Shown piece by piece: positions 8,302 to 15,349 of a stretch of DNA of 64,000 nucleotides. A model generated the notes under the pieces. It saw only the letters and a list, made by a program, of their open reading frames with translations, was not told the origin of the DNA and made no database searches. The stretch is from contig JAHHHA010000015.1 of NCBI GenBank assembly GCA_019359615.1, forward strand, positions 1-64,000. Direction: 5' to 3'. The number at the start of each line of letters is the position of its first letter. Within the stretch, counting starts at the first letter, position 1. The position numbers were made by a program, and so were the translations under genes. This stretch comes from Cyanosarcina radialis HA8281-LM2 (GTDB taxonomy: Bacteria > Cyanobacteriota > Cyanobacteriia > Cyanobacteriales > CCAP-1448).

Positions 8302-9105
8302 ATGGGAATAATTTTTGCCAATATTGTAGCTATCTACCGCAAAGAATTGCAGAGCTATTTCGCTTCGCCTATTGCCTATATAATTGCTGGAATTTTCTGG
8401 CTACTAGCTGGATTCTTTTTTATCAACGGCATTGATGGAGTAATTAACGCCTCGATCGGACGAGACTTACAGGTAGAAGTTTCTGGACAAGAAGTACCGC
8501 CTTTTGATGCTCCCTACGAACTGCTGAGGTATTTTCTAGGGCTTATGGGATCGCTGTCGTTGTTCTTTTTGCCCATGCTGTCGATGGGACTTTATGCTGA
8601 AGAACGCAAGCGCGGGACTTTAGAATTATTAGCTACCTCTCCTTTAACTAATTGGGCGGTAGCAGTAGGCAAGTTACTCGGTGTGGTAACGTTCTTCATT
8701 ACCATGTTGATGCCGTTGCTGGTGTATGAGGCGATCGCATTTAGTGCCTCAACTCCACCAATTTTGCCCGCCGTTCTCTTGCTCGGACACGCAGGGTTAA
8801 TCTTACTAGCAGCAGCAGTTTTATCGTTGGGAATGTTTATTTCTTCTCTGACCGATAGCTCGATTTTGGCAGCTTTCCTCACCTTTGCTTCAATCTTGTT
8901 TTTGTGGGTAATAGATGCGATCGCCAACAGTTTAAATAACCCTATCGGAGAAACATTGCGCCATCTCTCGCTGTTGAAGCATTACAACAATTTGATTCAA
9001 GGTGTAGTCGATAGCAGTAGTTTAGTTTTGTTTGGCAGTTATATTATTTTGGGAGTATTTCTTACCGCCCAAGCGATCGAGGCTTTGCGCTTCCAACGTT
9101 CTTGA
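8302..9105 (+). CDS. ABC-2 type permease (GldF-like)
   Basis: A 267-residue membrane protein with about six hydrophobic helices: roughly residues 20-45, 75-95, 110-130, 145-172, 180-205 and 240-258. It carries the ABC-2 hallmark EERKRGTLELLATSPLT (about 100-116) between helices two and three. This is the GldF/NosY-type permease group. It should pair with the ATPase at 6818 as a dimeric exporter in the plasma membrane, with the GldG-like protein at 9895 as accessory. The cargo is unknown; in Bacteroidetes GldA/F/G contribute to gliding, which cannot be assumed here. Confidence 0.88.
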   Translation: MGIIFANIVAIYRKELQSYFASPIAYIIAGIFWLLAGFFFINGIDGVINASIGRDLQVEVSGQEVPPFDAPYELLRYFLGLMGSLSLFFLPMLSMGLYAEERKRGTLELLATSPLTNWAVAVGKLLGVVTFFITMLMPLLVYEAIAFSASTPPILPAVLLLGHAGLILLAAAVLSLGMFISSLTDSSILAAFLTFASILFLWVIDAIANSLNNPIGETLRHLSLLKHYNNLIQGVVDSSSLVLFGSYIILGVFLTAQAIEALRFQRS

Positions 9106-9404
9106 AGAAGTCAGTTCCTTATATATTTGAATTTAATTCAGATATAATTGTCGATTTTGTTGTTTTTTGGCGTAAATATTTATGTTCGATTCCACCTGCG
9201 TTATTAGTTCAGCTATAAAATAAAAGTTACTGAAGTAAGACTTTAATTTAGATGTTCGCTTGCCTGATAGCATTTTTAAAAAGTTTGGCGGCTCAAATCA
9301 ACTTGTTACACCATTATTTTTTTTACCTTGCCCATTAATAGTCTTTTTTGAGGATGTTTTGCTAGCTCCTATCTCTGGCATTTCTAATTATAATTTGCTT
9401 AGCC

Positions 9405-9779
9405 ATGTATATGACACTTTGCTTGAGGATTATTTTATTATATTTTGCATTTGGTAGTACATACCTGGTTTTTCGCTATATGTCCATTTACCAGGATCTC
9501 GTCTGGCAAGGTAGGTTAGGTCCACTGCGCTGGACTTTTCTAGCTTCGGCAATTTTGTCTGTCTTCACTCTTATCAGTGTTGTGGGGCTTTGGTTAAAGA
9601 AAAAATGGGGCTTTTTTCTCTTTATTATTTCTCAGGTTTTAGGTCTACTTGTGGTTGTGGCTACTCCACTGTTTGAGCCAATTGATTTCTCGGCTTTATT
9701 GCCACAATTGATGATAGGGTTGTTACTCCCTGTTATTCTGATAGTTTTGATAGCTCAAAAGTGGCATCATTTAGAATAA
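9405..9779 (+). CDS. Small multi-pass membrane protein
   Basis: A 124-residue protein with four hydrophobic stretches (about 5-22, 42-63, 68-88 and 98-117), each bounded by basic residues, ending in QKWHHLE. No family was recognised. It lies on the same strand between the permease and the GldG-like gene, but is separated from the permease by 300 bp of AT-rich DNA in which I see no gene, so it is probably an insertion into the locus and not a conserved subunit. Two ATGs (9405, 9411) are possible starts and neither has a clear ribosome site. Coding status rests on the regular membrane-helix pattern. Confidence 0.6.
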   Translation: MYMTLCLRIILLYFAFGSTYLVFRYMSIYQDLVWQGRLGPLRWTFLASAILSVFTLISVVGLWLKKKWGFFLFIISQVLGLLVVVATPLFEPIDFSALLPQLMIGLLLPVILIVLIAQKWHHLE

Positions 9780-9894
9780 CAGTTGGCAGTCTAAGACACT
9801 CTTATGTTTAGCAGCAGGCCATCGCCAACTCCCTTGTTCTTAAAGTCAGCGCTGGCGGACTTCGATTGTCTAGCCGCGATTTCAATCGCCTTAT

Positions 9895-11421
9895 ATGTCT
9901 AAGTTTCGCTTTCAAAGTCTCTTCTGGTTCGGTCCGATGTTGGCCGTTATGGGTTTAGTTGCTGGGTTGGTTGCTAACACCTGGTTTCCCATTCCATTGG
10001 CATTGCTACTGACTGGAATCGTCATTATGGGGACGTGGTTTTTCTGGATTAGCAGTTCCACTCAAGGCTTTTGGGGACGCAGAACCACCCAGGTAAGCAC
10101 CAATGCTTTAGTCGCAACCCTATCAGTTTTAGCGATTTTAGCTGCCATCAACTTTTTGGGGGCGCGATATGCCATTCGATGGGATTTAACCGAAAATCAA
10201 TTGCTCACCTTAGCACCCCAATCGCAACAGGTGGTAAAGGATTTACGACAACCCCTAAAAGTGTGGGTGTTCGACAAACCAGAGGATCGGAACTCACTCG
10301 ATCGAGAATTACTAGAAAATTACCGCCGCTATAGCTCTCAATTTAGTTTTGAGGCGATCGATCCGCAAGAGAAACTGGGATTAGCCCAAGATTTTGGGGT
10401 GAAGTCGCCAGGACAGGTTTATCTGGAATTTGGAAAAAAACGCCAGTTAGTTCAGAGTTTGTTTACCCCCGCTGGCCGGGAACGTCTCTCTGAAGAGAAG
10501 CTGACCAATGGCATTGTTAAAATAACGGGCGATCGCGTCTTAAAAGTCTACTTTCTCCAAGGACACGGGGAATTGCCCTTGGCAGAACTTTCCCAGGCGG
10601 TGGAGGCTTTGCAAGCCCAAAGTTACACCGTTGCCCCCCTCAATCTCATCCAGCAGCCGCAAATTCCTTCAGATGCAACCGCAATCGCGATCGTTAATCC
10701 CCGACAGCCGTTATTTACGGCGGAAGTCGATGCTTTAAAAAATTATCTCGATCGAGGTGGCAATTTACTAGTTATGGCCAATTGGGATACAGATCCCGGA
10801 CTTGACAGCTTGCTATCCGAGTGGGGAGTCAAGTTGAGTAATCGATTAGCGATCGATGTTTCTCGAAAAGTTGAGGGTTTAGGGGCAGATACGACGGTAG
10901 TTAACAATTACGGACAGCATCCGATTACCAAAGATTTTGGCGATAGGACCTCTTTTTATCCCTTAGCCCAACCTGTAGAAATTAAAGCGATTCCGGGTGT
11001 CGAATCTACTCCCCTACTGCGCACCGATGAAAAAACTTGGGCGGAAAGCAATCCCCAAAGCGAACCCGTCGAACTCAATCCCCCAACCGATACCAAAGGC
11101 CCCTTAACGCTGGGAGTTGCACTCAATCGCCAGCTACCTTCTCAACGCGAGGCCCGACTAATCGTTTTCGGAAACGCTAACTTTGCCAGCAATAGTTTGT
11201 TCGATCGGCCGGAGTTAATCAATAACGACGTTTTCCTCAACTCTGTAGTTTGGTTGAGCCAGCAAGATCGGCAAACTCTTTCTATACGTCCTAAAGAAGT
11301 CAAAAATCGTCGCTTCAATCTGACTTCGTTGCAAGCAAGTATTATTGGCTGGATGGCTGTAGCAATAATTCCTTTTCTTGGGTTTGCCACCGCTGGAATT
11401 CTCTGGTGGCGACGACGGTAA
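9895..11421 (+). CDS. GldG-family ABC accessory protein
   Basis: A 508-residue protein with three N-terminal hydrophobic helices (about 8-28, 33-52 and 70-90), a large soluble region and a C-terminal helix (about 483-503) ending in Arg residues. The soluble region contains the GldG/IFT52-like features: an N-terminal segment around RWDLTENQLLTLAPQS, a VYFLQGHGE motif and the later YLDRGGNLLVMANW motif. The fold faces the periplasm or lumen and is thought to assist ABC-2 exporters. It sits downstream of the matching ATPase and permease and 46 bp upstream of the DUF4340 gene, an arrangement common in cyanobacteria. Molecular role and cargo are unknown. Confidence 0.88.
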   Translation: MSKFRFQSLFWFGPMLAVMGLVAGLVANTWFPIPLALLLTGIVIMGTWFFWISSSTQGFWGRRTTQVSTNALVATLSVLAILAAINFLGARYAIRWDLTENQLLTLAPQSQQVVKDLRQPLKVWVFDKPEDRNSLDRELLENYRRYSSQFSFEAIDPQEKLGLAQDFGVKSPGQVYLEFGKKRQLVQSLFTPAGRERLSEEKLTNGIVKITGDRVLKVYFLQGHGELPLAELSQAVEALQAQSYTVAPLNLIQQPQIPSDATAIAIVNPRQPLFTAEVDALKNYLDRGGNLLVMANWDTDPGLDSLLSEWGVKLSNRLAIDVSRKVEGLGADTTVVNNYGQHPITKDFGDRTSFYPLAQPVEIKAIPGVESTPLLRTDEKTWAESNPQSEPVELNPPTDTKGPLTLGVALNRQLPSQREARLIVFGNANFASNSLFDRPELINNDVFLNSVVWLSQQDRQTLSIRPKEVKNRRFNLTSLQASIIGWMAVAIIPFLGFATAGILWWRRR

Positions 11422-11423
11422 AC

Positions 11424-11449
11424 TAAGTAATAAGTAATAAGTAATAAGT
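11424..11449. repeat. Heptamer tandem repeat (TAAGTAA)
   Basis: Three exact TAAGTAA units plus a partial fourth fill most of the 46-bp gap between the GldG-like and DUF4340 genes. Confidence 0.85.
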
Positions 11450-11467
11450 GTAGAACTAGTTCGATCG

Positions 11468-12067
11468 ATGAAATTTCAGCGCACGACTTTAATTTTGCTA
11501 TTTTTTGCTCTCGGTTTGGCTGGAAGCGTTTATGTTTATGAAACTCAGGTGGCTCCTCAAAAAGGAGCTAATCTAGAAAAAGAGCGGCAAATATTTTCAT
11601 TTAAAGAAGAGGCGATCGCTTCCTTCACTATTAAGAAAGACAAACAAACTTTGAAATTTCAGAGGTTGGCGATCGATCGTTCTCGCTGGCAGATGACCGA
11701 GCCTATTAATACTTCAGCTAGCGACCCATCCGTAGCATTTTTATTAAATTTACTAGTAAATATTAAAAGTAATGATATTATTGCTGTTTTACCCGATCGA
11801 CTTCACGAGTATGGACTAGATCGACCTTTGTCAACTATAGAAATTCAACTAAAAGATCGGCAAAATCATCAAGTAGTATTAGGTAAAACTAATTTTGACG
11901 GTAATTTGTTATATGCTTTAGTCGATCCACCAATTAACGCTTCTGAGAAAATCGAGATATTTTTAATACCGCTAGATTTGCAGAATGCGATCGATAGACC
12001 TTTATCAGAATGGCAAGCAGAAAAAAACAAAAGCTCCCAAATTAAACTTACACCAGCTTCTCCATAA
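11468..12067 (+). CDS. DUF4340 membrane-anchored protein
   Basis: A 199-residue protein with an N-terminal membrane anchor (about residues 7-24) and a soluble domain of the DUF4340 type: FSFKEEAIASFTIKK at the start, W(Q)MTEPI in the middle and a LHEYGLDRPLSTIEI block, then a Lys-Thr-Asn hairpin. DUF4340 proteins are habitually encoded next to GldG-like proteins and are thought to be partners in the same envelope complex. It follows the GldG-like gene by 46 bp and is probably the last gene of the locus. The soluble part should lie outside the plasma membrane. Function is unknown. Confidence 0.85.
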   Translation: MKFQRTTLILLFFALGLAGSVYVYETQVAPQKGANLEKERQIFSFKEEAIASFTIKKDKQTLKFQRLAIDRSRWQMTEPINTSASDPSVAFLLNLLVNIKSNDIIAVLPDRLHEYGLDRPLSTIEIQLKDRQNHQVVLGKTNFDGNLLYALVDPPINASEKIEIFLIPLDLQNAIDRPLSEWQAEKNKSSQIKLTPASP

Positions 12068-12104
12068 GCTCAGACGCTCAATCACAGCTAGTTAATTATT
12101 ACTC

Positions 12105-12959
12105 ATGAACAGCCCCACAGCAACATTACTAATTTCTTGCCCCGATCGCCAAGGCTTGGTCGCCAAAATCGCTAATTTCATCTATGCTAATGGCGGTAAT
12201 ATTATTCATGCCGATCAACATACAGATTTTGATGGCAATTGGTTTTTAATGCGGCTTGAATGGCAATTAGATGGCTTTAATTTACCTCGCGAATTTATTG
12301 CTCCAGCGTTCAATAGTATTGCTCAACCTTTAGAAGCTAATTGGCAACTCCATTTTTCTGATGAAGTGCCCAGAATCGCTATTTGGGTAAGCAAGCAAGA
12401 TCATTGCCTGCTAGATTTGCTTTGGCGACAGCAGGCTAAAGAATTTATCGCCGAAATCCCATTAATAATTAGCAATCATCCCAATCTGGAAGCGATCGCC
12501 AAACAATTTGACATTGACTATCACTACATTCAGGTTACTAAAGATCGGAAAGCAGAGGCAGAAGCAGAACAATTAGAGCTATTGAAGCAATATCAAATCG
12601 ATCTGGTAGTCCTAGCTAAGTATATGCAAATCGTCAGTGCCGAATTTATTGCCAAATTTCCTCAGATTATTAATATTCATCATTCATTTCTTCCGGCTTT
12701 CGTCGGTGCTAATCCTTACCAGCAAGCCTGCGATCGCGGAGTAAAAATTATCGGTGCTACAGGTCACTACGTTACGCCAGAATTAGACGCAGGACCGATT
12801 ATCGAACAAGATGTAGTCAGAGTCACTCACCGCGATGATGTTACCGATATGATTCGCAAAGGTAAAGATTTAGAAAGAATAGTTTTAGCTAGAGCCGTGC
12901 GCTTGCATTTACGAAATCGAGTGTTAGTATATAGCGATCGTACAGTAGTATTTGATTGA
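12105..12959 (+). CDS. purU: Formyltetrahydrofolate deformylase
   Basis: A 284-residue PurU. It hydrolyses 10-formyl-tetrahydrofolate to formate and tetrahydrofolate, balancing the one-carbon pool. An N-terminal ACT domain (about 5-80, SCPDRQGLVAKIANFI) is followed by a formyltransferase-fold domain (about 88-284). The catalytic triad positions are N190, H192 and D228, within INIHHSFLPAF and GHYVTPELDAGPI. Length matches the family. The C-terminal block (THRDDVTDMIRKGKDLERIV) is also typical. It is a cytoplasmic enzyme. A hairpin-rich repeat follows the stop codon and may end transcription. Identification is firm. Confidence 0.96.
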   Translation: MNSPTATLLISCPDRQGLVAKIANFIYANGGNIIHADQHTDFDGNWFLMRLEWQLDGFNLPREFIAPAFNSIAQPLEANWQLHFSDEVPRIAIWVSKQDHCLLDLLWRQQAKEFIAEIPLIISNHPNLEAIAKQFDIDYHYIQVTKDRKAEAEAEQLELLKQYQIDLVVLAKYMQIVSAEFIAKFPQIINIHHSFLPAFVGANPYQQACDRGVKIIGATGHYVTPELDAGPIIEQDVVRVTHRDDVTDMIRKGKDLERIVLARAVRLHLRNRVLVYSDRTVVFD

Positions 12960-12960
12960 G

Positions 12961-13089
12961 CTATAGCGTTTCTCAATTTAATAAGCTACAGTCTTTTTCT
13001 TGTGGGGTGGGCATCCAGCCCGCCCGAAGGGACAGGTTGGATGTCTATCCCACAAGATATGTATTTTACTTATCTGAGAACTGCTATAT
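12961..13089. repeat. MITE-like imperfect inverted repeat
   Basis: A 129-bp segment whose ends are imperfect inverted repeats (TATAGCGTTTCTCA against TGAGAACTGCTATA). It has an inner inverted pair, CTTGTGGGG near 12999 and TCCCACAAG near 13048-13056. Fragments with the same end motif or inner motif occur at 47023-47037 and 49306-49342. Confidence 0.65.
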
Positions 13090-13129
13090 CGTGCATTTAA
13101 AAATAGTGACGACCTGATAATTGCTGTTA

Positions 13130-14002
13130 ATGGTTAAAAACTCGATCGCCTTCCCACAACGTCTAACCCCTTACCTGTTCCTATTTCCGGCACTGTTAAT
13201 TTTAGGATTAACGGTCTTTTTGCCAGTCTTGCACGCCTTTTATCTGAGTTTTACTAGCTACGATCTGGTCGGATCGCCGCAGTGGATTGGCATAAAGAAC
13301 TTTCAGCGGTTGTGGACTGACAAAGTATTCTGGAAAACCGTTGGCAACACCTTGTTATATTTGGCTGGGGTAGTGCCAATTTTAGCGATCGCGCCCTTGG
13401 GATTAGCGATCTTGGTAAATCAAAAGCTGCGCGGCATCAACTGGTTTAGAACGTTTTTCTACACCCCGGTTATCATCTCGATGGTGGTAGCGGGTTTGGC
13501 CTGGAAGTTCGTTTATCAAGAAAATGGCTTGCTCAATCAACTGTTGAAACTGTTGGGAAAAGAGGCGATCGAATGGCTCACCAGTCCTAAATTGGCCATA
13601 TTTAGCGTCATGGCAGTCACGATCTGGAAAGGATTGGGGTATTACATGGTAATTTACCTCGCCGGATTGCAATCGATTCCCGACGAACTTTATGAAGCTG
13701 CTGCGATCGATGGTTCGGATGGCATCCGCAAGCATTGGGATATTACAGTTCCTTTGATGGGGCCTTATATGGCTCTGGTAGCAGTGATTTCTGCGATTTC
13801 TGCTACTAAAGTCTTTGAAGAAGTCTACGTCATGACTAAAGGCCAACCGCGGGACAGTTCTAAAACAGTGGTTTACTATTTATGGGAAAATTTAGTTGTG
13901 GATCTCGGCTATGCCTGCGCGATCGGGTTGGTACTGTTTTTAGTCATTTTGGGCCTATCGATTTTAAACCTCAAACTGTCGCAGGCTAAAGACGCTGGAT
14001 AG
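13130..14002 (+). CDS. Sugar-type ABC transporter permease
   Basis: A 290-residue inner-membrane permease of the MalF/UgpA/LacF group (binding-protein-dependent transport). Six helices are visible, and the cytoplasmic EAA loop reads EAAAIDGSDGIRKHWDITVP (residues about 187-206), with the conserved Gly. Such permeases work as a heterodimer with a second, MalG-like permease, an ATPase and a solute-binding protein; none of these is in the window. ATG 13130 is preferred to an in-frame TTG at 13121. Substrate is likely a sugar or polyol by family, but it cannot be named. Confidence 0.9.
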   Translation: MVKNSIAFPQRLTPYLFLFPALLILGLTVFLPVLHAFYLSFTSYDLVGSPQWIGIKNFQRLWTDKVFWKTVGNTLLYLAGVVPILAIAPLGLAILVNQKLRGINWFRTFFYTPVIISMVVAGLAWKFVYQENGLLNQLLKLLGKEAIEWLTSPKLAIFSVMAVTIWKGLGYYMVIYLAGLQSIPDELYEAAAIDGSDGIRKHWDITVPLMGPYMALVAVISAISATKVFEEVYVMTKGQPRDSSKTVVYYLWENLVVDLGYACAIGLVLFLVILGLSILNLKLSQAKDAG

Positions 14003-14130
14003 AGCTAACAGGAAAATAATATTAGGTAGCCGAAGTCATTAGCTAACTTGCCAAAGCTGGTTGTACCAGCCAAGTTATAAAATTGACTGCAAAGGCGATC
14101 GCCAATATCCGTTCGATCGCTTTCCTCAAA

Positions 14131-14586
14131 ATGATGATGAATCCCGCGATCGCCTTCTCTTTTATTACCGAAATCCTGCTGCTGACAACAGTTGCTCCCA
14201 GCGAGGTGAAAAGTAAATATGCACCTCAAGGATACATCGATCCGATCGCAGTAATATCTTTGCAGGAAAAGCGTGGCGACGCGACGACAGCTTATAAATG
14301 GTGGGGCGTATACCGTGTCGATCGCAACCATCCTTTAATTAAAGCCGAACTCCAAGCAGTAGGAGAAAGACCGCACTATGATGTCGGCGATGCGGCTGTC
14401 AGCGTTTATGCCCAACAGGTAGAAGCAAAAGGAATTAAACCCGATCCTAGGTTAACTGGCTATTTGAGCTACTTAATTACCGACGAAAAAGGTCGAGTTT
14501 GGCAAGTTATCGTCCGCAGCGATGATGATTTGCATCCACTTGGATCGGAAGAGTTCTCTGTGATTATTGCCAATCCAGGTGGCTAA
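14131..14586 (+). CDS. Small secreted protein of unknown function
   Basis: A 151-residue protein with a hydrophobic N-terminus (about residues 4-21) compatible with a signal peptide, followed by a soluble domain with blocks KYAPQGYIDPIAVISLQEK, TAYKWWGVYRVD and GHYDV-like and GRVWQVIVRSDDDLHPLG. I recognise no family. ATG 14131, the first of three consecutive ATGs, is chosen because the upstream TTG at 14083 would place a charged segment before the hydrophobic stretch. It is followed by a cobalamin riboswitch, so it is not part of the downstream unit. Confidence 0.65.
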   Translation: MMMNPAIAFSFITEILLLTTVAPSEVKSKYAPQGYIDPIAVISLQEKRGDATTAYKWWGVYRVDRNHPLIKAELQAVGERPHYDVGDAAVSVYAQQVEAKGIKPDPRLTGYLSYLITDEKGRVWQVIVRSDDDLHPLGSEEFSVIIANPGG

Positions 14587-14649
14587 TTACTCACGGCAGC
14601 AGGTCCTAGTCGAACGGAGTGAAACCCAACATTATGAAAATGTACAATG

Positions 14650-14800
14650 TGTTAGGCTACTAACAACTAGATTCGGTTCCAACGGGGAACAGCCGTTGGA
14701 GGAAAGGGGGAAAGTTTGGTGCAAATCCAACGCTGTCCCGCAACTGTGTTTCGATCGCGATCGATTAGTCAGAATACCCGCCGATATCGACATATCCCGA
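14650..14800 (+). promoter_or_regulatory. Cobalamin riboswitch
   Basis: The core of an adenosylcobalamin-type riboswitch is visible: GGTTCC...GGAAC near 14675-14690, the linker GGGAAAGTTTGGTGCAAATC (14708-14727), the B12 box GCTGTCCCGCAACTGT (14732-14747) and the closing GTCAGAATACCCGCC (14768-14782). These elements are in the right order and spacing for Rfam Cobalamin. The outer limits are approximate. It lies 38-55 bp before the DUF1636 gene, whose AGGGGAG ribosome site (14821-14827) would be the natural target. Family behaviour predicts that bound cobalamin lowers expression. Confidence 0.9.
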
Positions 14801-14837
14801 ACTATAATTCTGCGAGGCACAGAGGGGAGAAATTTTT

Positions 14838-15242
14838 ATGAAGATCGAACACGTAATGTTCGCGTGTCAGTCTTGCGCTGGCAAATGGCAAGATGGCAAG
14901 CAAGTCGGCCAGAGTGGCGGCTCTTTACTCCATCAACAGCTAGTCGCTCGCTTGTCGGAACACCCGCTGGCGGGTGAGTTAGAAATTCGAGCGGTAAACT
15001 GTTTGGGAGCTTGCAGTCGTCCCTGCGCGATCGCTTTGGCGGCTCCTGGTAAATCTACTTATATATTTGGCGATCTCAATCGAAATGAGTCTTTAGCTGA
15101 AGTGGCTGAGGCGATTTTGGAGTGTGCTAGTCTCTATCTCAGCCAGCCAGATGGCACGATGAAGTGGTCGGAACGCCCCGAACGACTCAAAAAAGGCTTA
15201 ATCGGTATGGTTCCCAGCCTAGAAACACCAGCGTTGATGTAG
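14838..15242 (+). CDS. DUF1636 metal-binding (2Fe-2S-like) protein
   Basis: A 134-residue DUF1636 protein. It resembles thioredoxin-like [2Fe-2S] ferredoxins: a CQSC pair (residues 10-13) and a later CLGACSRPC cluster (residues about 55-63) give five candidate ligand cysteines. DUF1636 genes recur in cobalamin and cobalt loci. The cobalamin riboswitch directly upstream links this copy to B12 supply in the same way. It is a cytoplasmic protein with a good ribosome site (AGGGGAG). The cluster type and reaction are not known. No other cobalamin gene is in the window. Confidence 0.88.
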   Translation: MKIEHVMFACQSCAGKWQDGKQVGQSGGSLLHQQLVARLSEHPLAGELEIRAVNCLGACSRPCAIALAAPGKSTYIFGDLNRNESLAEVAEAILECASLYLSQPDGTMKWSERPERLKKGLIGMVPSLETPALM

Positions 15243-15265
15243 CCTGTCCGTCGATCGTTTAACAA

Positions 15266-15303
15266 TAGACCTCTCTTGAAAATCGATTTTCAAGAGAGGT
15301 CTA
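15266..15303. terminator. 38-bp perfect palindrome between convergent genes
   Basis: The sequence TAGACCTCTCTTGAAAATC is followed at once by its exact reverse complement, giving a 38-bp palindrome with no spacer. It lies between the DUF1636 stop and the convergent stop of the EF-hand gene. It is the strongest hairpin in the window and probably acts as a bidirectional terminator, although it lacks a flanking T-run. Confidence 0.7.
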
Positions 15304-15349
15304 ATGGCAATTTGGCAGCGTTCGCCAAGCGTGTCCGAAGGACTCTCGA

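Noticed and set aside
9260-9457. 65-codon open frame before the small membrane protein
   Set aside because: It overlaps the better supported membrane protein frame and lacks a ribosome site.
14005-14331. 108-codon minus-strand open frame
   Set aside because: It is antisense to the secreted protein gene and has no family features.
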